A DNA stretch of 64,000 nt from Amycolatopsis acididurans (GCF_012328925.1 NZ_JAAXLS010000016.1:1-64000); one strand, 5' to 3'; positions 8,452 to 17,036 are shown, counted from the first letter of the stretch. Numbers and translations: made by a program. Notes: generated by a model not told the origin, from the letters alone.

Positions 8452-9245
8452 CGGGGCACCACCCCATTCCCGTGGGACGACGCCTGCGGTGCGAAGTCGG
8501 GCGCCGTGGCGTGCGGGTTCTCCGGTTTGTTGTGGGTGTCGATGTGGGCGACGAGGGTGCGGGCGACGCGGCCGGCGGCGCGGCCCAACGGTGACCTGTC
8601 CGGCGTGCGGCCCCGCCCCTGTCCACACAGGACCGCTGCGCCTGGGCGGTCGTCGGGCAGCGTGCCCATCACCGGCACACGCAGCTCATGCTCGACCTCG
8701 GTGCGGTCGTAGCCGTCGCCGATAAGCACCAGACCGGGGGTTCGGGTCCAGGTCGGCACCTCGCCCAGCAGCGTCGCTACGTGGGACAGTTCGTCGGCGT
8801 GAGGACGGGCCATGACCAAGACCGAGTCCGCCCCGCGCAGCAGCGGGAGAGCCGGCGACGAGGCGTCCACTCGACCGACGTCGACCAGCACGGCCGCATC
8901 AGGCAGGCCGGCCGCCGCACGTACGGCCCGCACGCCGCGAGTGGTCAGCACACTCAACGCGGCGCGGGCCTGTTCTGCGGCCACCGGGCCAGGAACCACC
9001 CGTAGCCCCCCGGGCAGTCGCTGGCTGTGTTCGGCCAGCAGATCCGGGCCGGATTGTCGCCGCGCTGCTGCGGCCAGAGACACCAGACCCGGGGTGGCCG
9101 CCAGCCGGTGGCGTGCGGTGAGATCTCCACCCGCCGGGTCGGCTTCGATCACCAATGGGTCGCCGACCGGCCAGCAGGCGGCCAGCGCCAACGCCGCCGT
9201 CGTGACCCCGGGCGACCCTTTCACCGAGCAGACTCCGATCAGCAT
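8448..9245 (-). CDS. CpaE/TadZ-like MinD-family protein with non-canonical P-loop
   Basis: The product is 265 aa from ATG 9245 (TGATG overlap). It is a MinD/ParA-fold protein beginning MLIGVCSVKGSPGVTTAALA, with VIEADPAGGDLT and AAVLVDVGRVD strands. The P-loop reads KGSPGVTT, so the invariant Lys before Thr-Thr is Val. As I recall, the actinobacterial Tad/conjugation version of this family often shows this, and ATP hydrolysis may be weak. The position between the SAF protein and tadA fits a polar-localisation role like CpaE/TadZ. Confidence 0.75.
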   Translation of the reverse strand: MLIGVCSVKGSPGVTTAALALAACWPVGDPLVIEADPAGGDLTARHRLAATPGLVSLAAAARRQSGPDLLAEHSQRLPGGLRVVPGPVAAEQARAALSVLTTRGVRAVRAAAGLPDAAVLVDVGRVDASSPALPLLRGADSVLVMARPHADELSHVATLLGEVPTWTRTPGLVLIGDGYDRTEVEHELRVPVMGTLPDDRPGAAVLCGQGRGRTPDRSPLGRAAGRVARTLVAHIDTHNKPENPHATAPDFAPQASSHGNGVVPR

Positions 9246-9961
9246 CACTGGCCTCCTGGCGGGACGGCGACCAACGCCAGCTGGCCAGGCGGGATCGCCG
9301 CGACCTGCCGTGCGTTGACGGTGGGCAGTTGCAGGGAGACGACGGTCGATTGGTCGTTGGTCTGCGGGGCGACGCTGGTGACCACCGCCGACCACGGGCC
9401 GCTGGAGGGCGTGCTCTGCGTTGATCCAGTGCTCGAACTGGCCCCGGCGCCGGACGTGACGATCACGGACACCGTGGTGCCAGGCGCGATGTCCGGCGGC
9501 ACTTGGCCGGCTTTCACCGCCACAGCCACCGTTCCTTGTCCGGGCGGCGGGACCTGCGGGTGCCCCAGCGCTGAACGAGGCAGCAGTGTGCCGCTGGGCA
9601 GGGAATAGGCCACCGGTTGCCCGAGCACCGAGGATGCTTGGCTCGCAGGGACCACGTCGGTGCCTGAATCCGCGGACAACGGCACCTGCCGCAGATCTTG
9701 TGGGGTCAGTACGTGGCCGACGGTGACCGGGCGTGCCAGGCTCAGCATGGGTTCGCGTTGGCCGACCTGCAGGACCGTGACTACTGTTCCTGCGGCGCAG
9801 ACCACGATCAGGAGCACGCCCAGGACCAGGTACGGTACCCGGCGTCGTCGCCCCGTTCCTGCGGCGACGCGGGAGGGCATTCCTGGTTTGCGGCCCGCCC
9901 AGGACCGTGGAGCGGTGGGCGGCCCCTGCTGAGGTTCGTGGGTCGATGTGGGTGTGGACAT
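9245..9961 (-). CDS. SAF-domain pilus protein (CpaB/RcpC-like)
   Basis: The product is 238 aa from ATG 9961. It has a basic Pro-rich N-terminus, one TM helix (LVLGVLLIVVCAAGTVVTVL) and a SAF domain starting LARPVTVGHVLTPQDLRQV, with GTLLPRSAL and a beta-rich tail. CpaB/RcpC proteins line the periplasmic side of the Tad channel; in Gram-positive bacteria the SAF protein is kept although the secretin is absent. It overlaps the cpaE-like gene by one base. Confidence 0.8.
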   Translation of the reverse strand: MSTPTSTHEPQQGPPTAPRSWAGRKPGMPSRVAAGTGRRRRVPYLVLGVLLIVVCAAGTVVTVLQVGQREPMLSLARPVTVGHVLTPQDLRQVPLSADSGTDVVPASQASSVLGQPVAYSLPSGTLLPRSALGHPQVPPPGQGTVAVAVKAGQVPPDIAPGTTVSVIVTSGAGASSSTGSTQSTPSSGPWSAVVTSVAPQTNDQSTVVSLQLPTVNARQVAAIPPGQLALVAVPPGGQ

Positions 9962-10059
9962 CCGGCGCCTCCAGGCAATGAGGTACCCACCACCCCATTC
10001 CGCGCAGGAATAGGGTGTTCCGTGGACGAATTTTCTGCTGTGTCTACAGTGGACTGTCG

Positions 10060-11067
10060 CTAGTTCGGCGCGTTGTTGAGCGCCTGCGATTCCGCCACTG
10101 CGAACGTTGCGTTCGACGTCGTTGTCAGGTCCGGGAAGGTGCCGCCTCGTCCGGCTCCGGACCACGTCACCGTCCAATGCACGGTGGCGTTCACCGGGTA
10201 GGTGTTGTTCGGTTGTCCTTGCGAGGTCTCGCGGTAGGTGTAGCCGCAGTCCGGGGAAGCCGCTCTCGGGTTAGCGCCTGACGGGAACGGACTGCCTGCA
10301 CCAGGGCAGGTGATCGTGGAGCCATCTCCCATCGACCATGTCACTGACTGCGGGGTCGCGGTCGCCGTCACGGAGACCCCAGGTACCGAAGCGGTCGCGG
10401 TCTGCGGTTCCCACTGGCCCCGTTCCATCCACAACCAGGTCGGCAGGTTCACCAGCTGTGTCTGCGCCGGGGACGCGTGGATCTGCGGCGAGGGAAGGTG
10501 TAGCTGGTTGTATGCCTGCTGAGCGAGTTGTTCCGGCGACGGCGCAGGCTGCGCTCCATCGGGAATCCAGATCGGCGGTCGGTACAGCGCATCGGCGAAT
10601 CCCTGACCCGAGCACTGGTACATGTACCACGCACCTGGTTGCCCCGAGGACGGCTGCTGTTGCTGGGCAACCCGAACCCGCGCCGCCGACGGCGCAGCCC
10701 GGTACACCGCCGGTGTCACCGTGATCGCCCCGCTATCGCTCGGCGGGTGGTATGCGATCGTGGTCGTGCCCTGACTCGGCGGCTGATAGTCGCTGCGCAC
10801 GTACCGGCAATCCGCCAGGTTCGGATCGCCCAGGATCTGATCCCCCTGCGGCCGTGGAGGAGCTGAGCCATCACTGTCGGAACCCGGCTGCTGCGGACGG
10901 GCCGGTGGGCGTCTCGGCTGGCCGCCTTGTCCCGCCCCAAGCTGGCACCCTTGGTAGTTCACCTGACCGCAGTCGACGCCGCCCCAGATGTCCGCCAGCG
11001 CCGTGCCGGAACCACCAATGACCAATGTGGACACTGAGCCGAGGATGATCGCTGCACGCCTTAGCAC
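10060..11067 (-). CDS. Secreted Tad-locus protein, function unknown
   Basis: The product is 335 aa from GTG 11067, which overlaps the upstream TAA (GTGCTAA). It has a signal-peptide-like N-terminus (RRAAIILGSVSTLVIGGSGTALA), a Pro/Gln-rich linker with CGQVNYQGC, and a C-terminal beta-rich domain with WSMGDGSTITC, a PKD-like turn common in actinobacterial Tad loci. Cys residues occur as likely disulfide pairs. Streptomyces homologues are often labelled 'ATP/GTP-binding protein', but I see no P-loop. It is probably a surface or cell-wall-exposed component. Confidence 0.7.
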   Translation of the reverse strand: MLRRAAIILGSVSTLVIGGSGTALADIWGGVDCGQVNYQGCQLGAGQGGQPRRPPARPQQPGSDSDGSAPPRPQGDQILGDPNLADCRYVRSDYQPPSQGTTTIAYHPPSDSGAITVTPAVYRAAPSAARVRVAQQQQPSSGQPGAWYMYQCSGQGFADALYRPPIWIPDGAQPAPSPEQLAQQAYNQLHLPSPQIHASPAQTQLVNLPTWLWMERGQWEPQTATASVPGVSVTATATPQSVTWSMGDGSTITCPGAGSPFPSGANPRAASPDCGYTYRETSQGQPNNTYPVNATVHWTVTWSGAGRGGTFPDLTTTSNATFAVAESQALNNAPN

Positions 11068-11642
11068 GAGCCCACCCCCTGGACTGCGAACTGGTTCACC
11101 CGCCACGTCCCGTCGGCCTGCTTCTTGACCTCGGCAACGATGGCGCGTCGCCCACCCGGGGCGTCGTTGATCGGATCGTTGGTGCCCTCCCGGACCTTCG
11201 ACGTGCCGCTGGAGTCACCGCAGTCCGAGATCATCACCGTCTCCGGCGCATTCTGCGGCTCTGCGGATGTGACCTGTGGGTAGTTCTTTGGGGTCCCGCG
11301 GCTGACGACGTGGTTGAAGTGGTCGGTGTAGATGCTGCGAGTGATCGTCGTGAGCGCGTTCGCTGTGGCGTACTGAGCCAGCTCCGGGGCCTGCCAGTTC
11401 GAGGTCTCCCCGGCCCGAGCCATCGACTGCCACATGCCCACGTACGCCGTCGTGGCTTGCTCCTTCGCCGCGTCGGCCGGTGAAGGAACTGACGACGGCG
11501 GGGGCGTTGCGCCCGCGCTCTGCGGCGGGCTCGCTGGTGAGGCGGGAGCCGAAGGGGTATGCGAGCTGCAGGCGACCGCCGCGACGGCGCAAACGATTAC
11601 CCCAGCCGACAGAGCCGCGGACGAGACGGACTGACTACGCAT
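11061..11642 (-). CDS. Predicted lipoprotein, first gene of the Tad operon
   Basis: The product is 193 aa from ATG 11642. The N-terminus is a lipoprotein signal: LSAGVIVCAVAAVAC with Cys at about residue 25, then a Ser/Pro/Ala linker. The mature domain starts around AAKEQATTAYVGMWQSMA and has two Cys (DCGD and the C-terminal VGSC) that could form a disulfide. This resembles small NTF2-like lipoproteins of actinobacteria. It is the promoter-proximal gene of the minus-strand run and overlaps the next start. Confidence 0.7.
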   Translation of the reverse strand: MRSQSVSSAALSAGVIVCAVAAVACSSHTPSAPASPASPPQSAGATPPPSSVPSPADAAKEQATTAYVGMWQSMARAGETSNWQAPELAQYATANALTTITRSIYTDHFNHVVSRGTPKNYPQVTSAEPQNAPETVMISDCGDSSGTSKVREGTNDPINDAPGGRRAIVAEVKKQADGTWRVNQFAVQGVGSC

Positions 11643-11871
11643 ACGACCCCCAGTACGGTGGGTTTCCTCCGCTGTGCGTGATCGAGGCACCCCACCACGT
11701 GTACAGCCGGTTGCCTCGGTCACATCAACCGGACCAAGGGGAAAAATCACGGTCTATGGCCATTGAGGGCGGAAATTCACTCGTTTGGCCCAGCGATTAG
11801 ATGCATAAGGCTCTTGCAATACATCCAACGGGCCATTGCGTAACTACGCTCTGCAATAGCCTCTAGCAACG

Positions 11872-12582
11872 GTGCGTGTTGCTACCGTGCCCGGAGTGTT
11901 CACTCATGCGCCAGATGTCCCCGACCTCGCGATCGTGGCTGGCGGCACCCTACTCGGCGCCGTGATCTCCTTCGCTGTCTGGCATCGGGAAGCGCTGACG
12001 CGGCGATGGCAACCGGCGGCGCAACTGGCTCTCACTGGGGTGCTCTTGCTGATGCTCACGTGGCGGCACGGTGCGACCCCGGAGCTATTGATCCCCGTTG
12101 GATTCACGGTCGCGGCAGTGCCTCTAGCTCTACTCGACCTGCACACGGGCAGGCTGCCGAACTGGCTTCTCCTCGTGGCCTGCCTGCTCACCCTCACCGG
12201 AGCGCTCATCGCGACGCTCGCCTACCTACACACGAAGCCCTTGGTTGGACTTCTGTTGGGAGCTGCAGTGTTCGGTGGCTTCTACACAGCGTTGTACGTG
12301 TTCTTGCCGGGGCATATGGGTGGAGGCGACCTCAAACTGTCCGTGATCGCGGGTGCTGCGCTGGGCTGGCAGAGCTGGTCTTGGGCTGTGAGTGCTTCCC
12401 TTCCAGCAGAGGGTGTACGGCTGCTCGTCCAGTTCGTAGGGGTACTGCTGTTGATCTGGCTCCTGAACGCGGTTTCCTACCTCGTCGCGAGAGCAGTGAC
12501 GGGCCGACGAGTGTCTGCGGTGCTTCGACACGGCCCGTTTCTGGCGCTCGGTACGGTCTTGGCGGTTCTACTCCAACCGTAG
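11872..12582 (+). CDS. Type IV prepilin peptidase (A24 family), TadV/CpaA-like
   Basis: The product is 236 aa with about six TM helices. The two catalytic aspartate motifs of A24 aspartic peptidases are present: LDLHTGRLPNW (D followed by R-x-PN) at about 84-94, and GGGDLKL (GxGDxK) at about 145-151. The enzyme cleaves the leader after Gly in prepilins. Its substrates are presumably the Flp-like and TadE-like proteins encoded divergently at 3.7-5.2 kb. It lies 230 bp from the lipoprotein gene in the opposite direction, so the shared intergenic stretch should hold both promoters. Confidence 0.9.
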   Translation: MRVATVPGVFTHAPDVPDLAIVAGGTLLGAVISFAVWHREALTRRWQPAAQLALTGVLLLMLTWRHGATPELLIPVGFTVAAVPLALLDLHTGRLPNWLLLVACLLTLTGALIATLAYLHTKPLVGLLLGAAVFGGFYTALYVFLPGHMGGGDLKLSVIAGAALGWQSWSWAVSASLPAEGVRLLVQFVGVLLLIWLLNAVSYLVARAVTGRRVSAVLRHGPFLALGTVLAVLLQP

Positions 12583-12606
12583 GGCGAGGGGTCTGGAACG
12601 ACCCTA

Positions 12607-13047
12607 TTACCCGCTGGTTTTAGCGGTCGCGATCCACGGTGCCCATACACGATTCTCCATGAGTGGATCACGAAGTTGCTCAGCGATCGGCCGTGGTCGA
12701 ATATCGACGCTGTCGATGTTTCCCCACCAAAACCATTTCAACTCGGTGTCACCTTGGATTGTGTCTTGTACTGGGTGTGCGAGATTAACGTCGAACAGGA
12801 ATCGCACTTCGTGGTGAGGAGGTTTGGATTCCGGCTCCATGCATTCGAGGATGACGACGAAACTGTAATCGTGAACTGGTAATCTGAGTGATTCGCGGAG
12901 AGTTCGCAGCAGTGAGTCCTCTATGGGCTCGCCGGGTGCCACGTTGCCGCCTGGCAAGGTCCAGTAATCCTGCTCTCTGTGGCGACACAGCAGTACCTGT
13001 TGGTCGTAGCAGATTACGCCGTTGCTCACGACGTCGATGGCAGTCAT
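12607..13047 (-). CDS. Nudix hydrolase-like protein with altered Nudix box
   Basis: The product is 146 aa from ATG 13047. It opens with a typical Nudix strand (DVVSNGVICYDQQVLLC), then LPGGNVAPGEPIEDSLLRTL. Aligned to GX5EX7REUXEE, the RE-U-X-EE part reads RTLRES. One Glu is Thr and one is Ser, so metal binding may be reduced. The C-terminal tail contains FWWGNIDSVD. It lies 91 bp after queE on the same strand and may share that operon. It could be an active hydrolase with a shifted motif or a Nudix-fold sensor. Confidence 0.7.
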   Translation of the reverse strand: MTAIDVVSNGVICYDQQVLLCRHREQDYWTLPGGNVAPGEPIEDSLLRTLRESLRLPVHDYSFVVILECMEPESKPPHHEVRFLFDVNLAHPVQDTIQGDTELKWFWWGNIDSVDIRPRPIAEQLRDPLMENRVWAPWIATAKTSG

Positions 13048-13138
13048 GCGTCATCCTCCCTGGTAACGCGCTTTAGCGAGGGCGAAGTGGGCTCATCGTA
13101 GTCTCGTGGTCCTCCTCGGTTTTCTGTTGGACATGGGC

Positions 13139-13861
13139 TCAACGACCGCGCTGATCCCCCCAAAGGAGGATGTGCAGTCTTGTGGAGAGGTTCCAGTTCC
13201 TGCGAACTGCTTCGTCTGCCAACCATGGCATACGGTCTAGAACGGTTTCGCGGGTTGTACCTTCCGGCATGACCCACAGTGGAGTGAGGTCGAATTCCTC
13301 TTCGTATCGGGCTATTTCACTCAGTTCCTCTTTGTGGGAAACGACGAATTTGAAAATCGCTTTTCCTGAAGCGGTGAATACTCGAAGCGCTCCAGGGTTA
13401 ATCCGGGTGCTCTGCGCTACTTTCTTGCCTGCGAATGTTGCCGTTTTGGGTGACACGTTGAATTGGGTGACCGAGTCCAGGAGTTCTGGGCCGGGAATTA
13501 CCGTGCCGTTGGTCTCTATCTCGATGCGACGTCCGTCCTCGACGAGTGATCGGACGAGCGGAACGAGCGCTTGCTGCTGAAGCATCGGCTCGCCGCCGGT
13601 GATGACGACGAGTTTGGCCGGTTGGCTCATGACCCAGAGACGCAACTCGTTGGTGGCGATCCTGCGGCTTTCGTGCCTTGAATTGAACCGAGTCCAGTCC
13701 CACGTGTATGGCGTGTCGCAGCCAGGGCACGACAGATTGCATCGCGAGAGCCGGATGAAGAGCGCCAGCTTCCCGGTTGAGGAGCCTTCGCCCTGGAGCG
13801 TGGGGCCGAAGTACTCCGCCACGAGCAATGGACGCGCGACTGGGTCGGCTGCTGTGGTCAT
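13139..13861 (-). CDS. queE: 7-carboxy-7-deazaguanine synthase QueE
   Basis: The product is 240 aa from ATG 13861 (ATGA overlap with queD). It is a radical SAM enzyme: FGPTLQGEGSSTGKLALFIRL, then CNLSCPGCDTPY (CX3CX2C cluster ligands), GGEPMLQ (SAM binding) and ETNGT. QueE rearranges 6-carboxy-tetrahydropterin to 7-carboxy-7-deazaguanine, the second step towards preQ0. The C-terminal half has NVSPKTA and FKFVV, as in the actinobacterial QueE group. Pairing with queD supports the call. Confidence 0.92.
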   Translation of the reverse strand: MTTAADPVARPLLVAEYFGPTLQGEGSSTGKLALFIRLSRCNLSCPGCDTPYTWDWTRFNSRHESRRIATNELRLWVMSQPAKLVVITGGEPMLQQQALVPLVRSLVEDGRRIEIETNGTVIPGPELLDSVTQFNVSPKTATFAGKKVAQSTRINPGALRVFTASGKAIFKFVVSHKEELSEIARYEEEFDLTPLWVMPEGTTRETVLDRMPWLADEAVRRNWNLSTRLHILLWGDQRGR

Positions 13862-14238
13862 GATCGCGGCACCTGGTACTCGGCCCAACTGGTCGGGCTC
13901 TCGTGGACCCGCACCATCTCCAAGCTCGCGGGGATCGTTGGTTCTACGTGTTCCCTAAACCATTCGGCGATGTGGCGGGCTAGGTTCTCGCTGGTTGGCT
14001 CGACGTCGATAACTTTGTTGAGGTGTCGGTGATCCAGCGTGGCGTCCAGATAGTTACGTAGCGGGCGTAGCTCGCCGAAGTCGGTGACGAATCCCGGAGA
14101 CGCTAACTTCGCCGCCGAGAGCACGACCTCGACCGTGTAGGTGTGTCCGTGGAGGCGGGAGCATTTGTGCTCCGGCGGCAGACTGGGAAGACAGTGGGCA
14201 GCGTCGAACGTGAAGCTCTTGCCGATTCGGTAGCTCAT
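13858..14238 (-). CDS. queD: 6-carboxy-5,6,7,8-tetrahydropterin synthase QueD
   Basis: The product is 126 aa. The family signature is clear: FTFDAAHCLP (first zinc His), CSRLHGHTYTVEV (catalytic Cys and HGH zinc ligands), TDFGELRPL, LDHRHLN and PTSENLA. It converts 7,8-dihydroneopterin triphosphate to 6-carboxytetrahydropterin. Upstream and downstream stop/start overlaps (ATGA) show it is the middle gene of a coupled trio. No folE (GTP cyclohydrolase I) is visible in the window. Confidence 0.93.
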   Translation of the reverse strand: MSYRIGKSFTFDAAHCLPSLPPEHKCSRLHGHTYTVEVVLSAAKLASPGFVTDFGELRPLRNYLDATLDHRHLNKVIDVEPTSENLARHIAEWFREHVEPTIPASLEMVRVHESPTSWAEYQVPRS

Positions 14239-14738
14239 CGAATCATCCCGTTCCTGTTTTGGATACCAGCGGTGTCGGCAAGCAGCGCGGCGCCGAGGCG
14301 CATTTGCCGGGTACGAGCTGCTAGAGCCGATGGTGGGCGGACGGTTACCGGGCTTTGCCGCGCGACTGGAACGTGCAGTGACCGCGGCGCTGGCGCCGAT
14401 GTCGTCGGCGCCTGTGGGTGGTCGGGGTGAGGAAGGTCGAGCAGCGCCCGGAGTGCCTGCTTCGCCTCACCCACGTAGACCCACACGGCCAACTCGGGCG
14501 CGAAGACGTCTGTGACGGATGCGGTGAGCACTCGTGCGCTCACGACGTCGTCGATGCCGCGGATCACGACGAGGTCGACCCAATCTCCCCAGTCATAGGT
14601 ACCGACGATGACCGTTGGCTGACGAGGCCCATTGCAGTACCGCAGGGTAAAGCCGTCGCGAGTGACAGCCATCAGCAACTCATCGACCTCCGCACCGGCG
14701 GGGTCGTCGACAGGATTGTCTTGGCTGTGGGGGTCCAT
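14235..14738 (-). CDS. Hypothetical protein, first gene of the queD-queE operon
   Basis: The product is 167 aa from ATG 14738; more distal in-frame starts lie inside the regulatory block and are unlikely. The core strands (FTLRYCNGPRQPTVIVGTYD, WVDLVVIRGIDD, ELAVWVYVGEAKQAL) look like a small alpha/beta or beta-rich domain. A Pro/Ala-rich tail follows and ends in TAGIQNRNGMIR. I do not recognise the family. Overlap with queD and position immediately after the duplicated operator block link it to preQ0 synthesis. Confidence 0.6.
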   Translation of the reverse strand: MDPHSQDNPVDDPAGAEVDELLMAVTRDGFTLRYCNGPRQPTVIVGTYDWGDWVDLVVIRGIDDVVSARVLTASVTDVFAPELAVWVYVGEAKQALRALLDLPHPDHPQAPTTSAPAPRSLHVPVARQSPVTVRPPSALAARTRQMRLGAALLADTAGIQNRNGMIR

Positions 14739-14840
14739 GAGGTGGCGGTACCGTCGCGAATCGATTGCAGGAGGTGCAGGTTGCGGCGAGGCGTCGGGGG
14801 ATTCCAAGCGGTCGGGGGACCGCCTCGCCGCAACCGAGCT

Positions 14841-14940
14841 GCAGTCAACCGATCCGAGGAGCCCTCTACCAGAGCAGACTCGCTGCATGAATGCTGCACC
14901 GCTGCTGCACGCGCCGAGCTGACCTGCACCGATGCCGTGG
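14841..14940. promoter_or_regulatory. Regulatory block with three GCTGCA repeats at 11-bp spacing (copy 1)
   Basis: GCTGCA occurs at 14882, 14893 and 14904, exactly one helical turn apart. The block lies between the divergent queD operon and an XRE-TPR gene. It is almost colinear without gaps with 28846-28945: GCAGTCAACCG, ACCAGAGCAGA, TCGCTGCA, ATGCTGCA, TGCTGCACGCG, TGACCTG and GATGC sit at identical offsets. AGTCAA read on the minus strand is TTGACT, a possible -35. TACAAT at 14951-14956 could be a plus-strand -10. An operator for the XRE-TPR regulators is inferred. Confidence 0.7.
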
Positions 14941-14985
14941 CCATGACCACTACAATCACCTGATCGGACAGAGACGTAGCCCGAG

Positions 14986-16302
14986 ATGGTTACGTCTTCG
15001 CCGGACATACTTGGGAACGCACTCGGGGGTGGCATGGCGCGTCAGCAACGTGGATTGGCCGCACGCCGTGCCGGCCTGGGCTACACCCAAGAGCGCTTCG
15101 CGGAAGCGGTCGGGGTCGAGCGCAGCACCGTCTGGCGCTGGGAAAACGGCGCGGTTGCTCCCCTGCCTGAGCACTGTCCACGTATCCGGGCCGTGCTCGG
15201 GCTGACGCCCGCCCAGCTCGATGAGCTTCTGCGCGAGACTGCCGCTGATCGTGGGTCAGCTCCCGGCCAACTGTCGGAGCACCGAGCCGTCTCGCCGGCT
15301 TTGTCGTGGGATGACCCGGACGAGGTGTTGCTGCATCTTCACGAGTTGCAGGAGTCGAACATCGGTGACGGCCAGGTGCGGCTTCTGGAAGACCAGGTGC
15401 ATCGCACCGTCGCCGAGTACGAGCAGCGCGGCCCCGCCGAACTCGGACCACCCACCGCCCGCTTGCGCAGGCGGGTCCACCAGCTGCTGGGCGGCCGTCA
15501 GCTCCTGCGAACCCGCTACCGGCTGCACCGGGCCGCGGCGCAACTTTCCGGGCTGCTGGGCTACATGGCCGTTAACACTGGCCGGTTCCGGCTCGCGAGC
15601 GCGTACTGTGCGGAAGCCCTGCACCTCGCTACCGAGATCGAAGACATTGACCTGCAGGTGTGGGTATGGGGCACCCGTTCACTGGGCGCGTACTACCAAG
15701 CCGACTACGCCCGCGCCCACGGTCACGCAGCGCGGGGTTGGGCACTGGCGCCCAACAGCCCCCAGAGCATTCGCCTCCTGGCCAACGGCGAGGCTCGGGC
15801 TCTCGGTCAACTTGGTGATCGTGCGGGTGCCGATGCGGCCGTCGGACAAGCCTTGGCGTTGATCGATCGGTATGACATCGACCCAGGGCTCACGCCGTGT
15901 ATTTCCTTCGAGCCGTACGGCTACGCTCGGGTGGCTGCGAACGCGGCCACCGCCTACGTCCCGCTGGGCGATACCGCACGCGTGTTGCATTACACCGGCG
16001 ACGTCGATCCCGCCGTGGAGCAGGCGGATTCCGACTGGAGTCGGGCTTTGGTTCGGCTCGACATCGCCACGGCCGTGCTCCGGCAGGACGATGCGGACCT
16101 GGAGCAGGCCCTTGCGCTGGGGCGGGAGGCGTTGCGCGTGTGCGCTGACCACCCGATCCGATCAGTCTGGCAGCGTGCCACCACGTTGCACGGGCTCACC
16201 CAACGCTGGGCCAGCGAGCCTCGGGTCATCGAGTTCGCCGACCAACTCCGCACCTGGCGCGGTCGTCCCCAGGTCCAGGCGATCTCCGGCGGAACCCGTT
16301 GA
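14986..16302 (+). CDS. XRE-family regulator with TPR-like C-terminus
   Basis: The product is 438 aa (or 422 aa from ATG 15034, which follows a GGGGGT stretch). The HTH is GYTQERFAEAVGVERSTVWRWENG at roughly residues 32-55 of the long form. The rest is helical, with repeat-like segments such as ALHLATEIEDIDLQ and ALALIDRYDI, a tetratricopeptide-like arrangement typical of actinobacterial XRE-TPR proteins. It is a relative of the 30925 gene and of the remnant at 28984. Divergence from the queD operon across the GCTGCA block suggests it controls it. Confidence 0.8.
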   Translation: MVTSSPDILGNALGGGMARQQRGLAARRAGLGYTQERFAEAVGVERSTVWRWENGAVAPLPEHCPRIRAVLGLTPAQLDELLRETAADRGSAPGQLSEHRAVSPALSWDDPDEVLLHLHELQESNIGDGQVRLLEDQVHRTVAEYEQRGPAELGPPTARLRRRVHQLLGGRQLLRTRYRLHRAAAQLSGLLGYMAVNTGRFRLASAYCAEALHLATEIEDIDLQVWVWGTRSLGAYYQADYARAHGHAARGWALAPNSPQSIRLLANGEARALGQLGDRAGADAAVGQALALIDRYDIDPGLTPCISFEPYGYARVAANAATAYVPLGDTARVLHYTGDVDPAVEQADSDWSRALVRLDIATAVLRQDDADLEQALALGREALRVCADHPIRSVWQRATTLHGLTQRWASEPRVIEFADQLRTWRGRPQVQAISGGTR

Positions 16303-16337
16303 CGGCTGTTCATCGGAGACCGGTAGGTGTGTACCGC

Positions 16338-17036
16338 ATGGGCACCTCGTACAGCTCGACCTTCCCCGCCGCGCCGCCAGCTGACCCTGACGACCCCGCC
16401 AGCGTCGCCCAGAACGACCAAGCTGCGTTCGAGCAGGTCGAGCAGATGCTGTGCCACTGGGACCGTCCCCATCGGCGCTCGTACCACTGGATGGTCACGC
16501 TGGACCAGGAGCCTCGTGCTATCGAGTTGAGCCAACGTTGCCAAGCGATCCTTCCCGACGATGGCTTGGACCTCATCCCGCCGGAAAATCTGCACCTGAC
16601 CGTGCGGCGCTTCGGGTATGTCGATGAAATTCCCGTCGGCAAGCTCGACACCGCCGTCGCCACCGTCAGCGAGCACTGCCAGGGGAGCAGTCCCTTCCGC
16701 CTCCACCTGCTGCCTCTAGCCGGCTCACCCGGTGCCCTTCGATTCAGCGTCGCCCCGTGGTCCCCGCTGCTGTCCCTGCACCGAGCGGTGTCCGCGGCCT
16801 CGGGCTACGACGAGGTCGACCCACTGACCCTGTACCGGCCGCACGTGGGCGTTGCCTACAGCAGCCAGGTCCAGGCACCAGGCCCCTTCGTCGCGGCTGC
16901 TCGCGACGCCCGGTCGTTGCCGTCAGCCGAGATCGCCGTCACCGAGCTGCGGCTGGTCGAGCTGTACCGCACCGACCACCAGTACCGATGGCGTGTTCTC
17001 GAAAGCCTCTCGTTCGCTGGCGAGGTGATGCGCTGA
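16338..17036 (+). CDS. 2H phosphoesterase (2'-5' RNA ligase/LigT-like)
   Basis: The product is 232 aa from ATG 16338. An upstream TTG at 16299 overlaps the previous stop and is an alternative start. Two 2H motifs are visible: NLHLTV (HxT) at about 85 and RPHVGV at about 170. In the second motif the Thr is Gly, so catalysis may be altered. Such proteins act on 2'-5' RNA, cyclic phosphates or NAD-derived cyclic nucleotides. It is coupled to the XRE-TPR gene. The cellular substrate is unknown. Confidence 0.7.
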   Translation: MGTSYSSTFPAAPPADPDDPASVAQNDQAAFEQVEQMLCHWDRPHRRSYHWMVTLDQEPRAIELSQRCQAILPDDGLDLIPPENLHLTVRRFGYVDEIPVGKLDTAVATVSEHCQGSSPFRLHLLPLAGSPGALRFSVAPWSPLLSLHRAVSAASGYDEVDPLTLYRPHVGVAYSSQVQAPGPFVAAARDARSLPSAEIAVTELRLVELYRTDHQYRWRVLESLSFAGEVMR

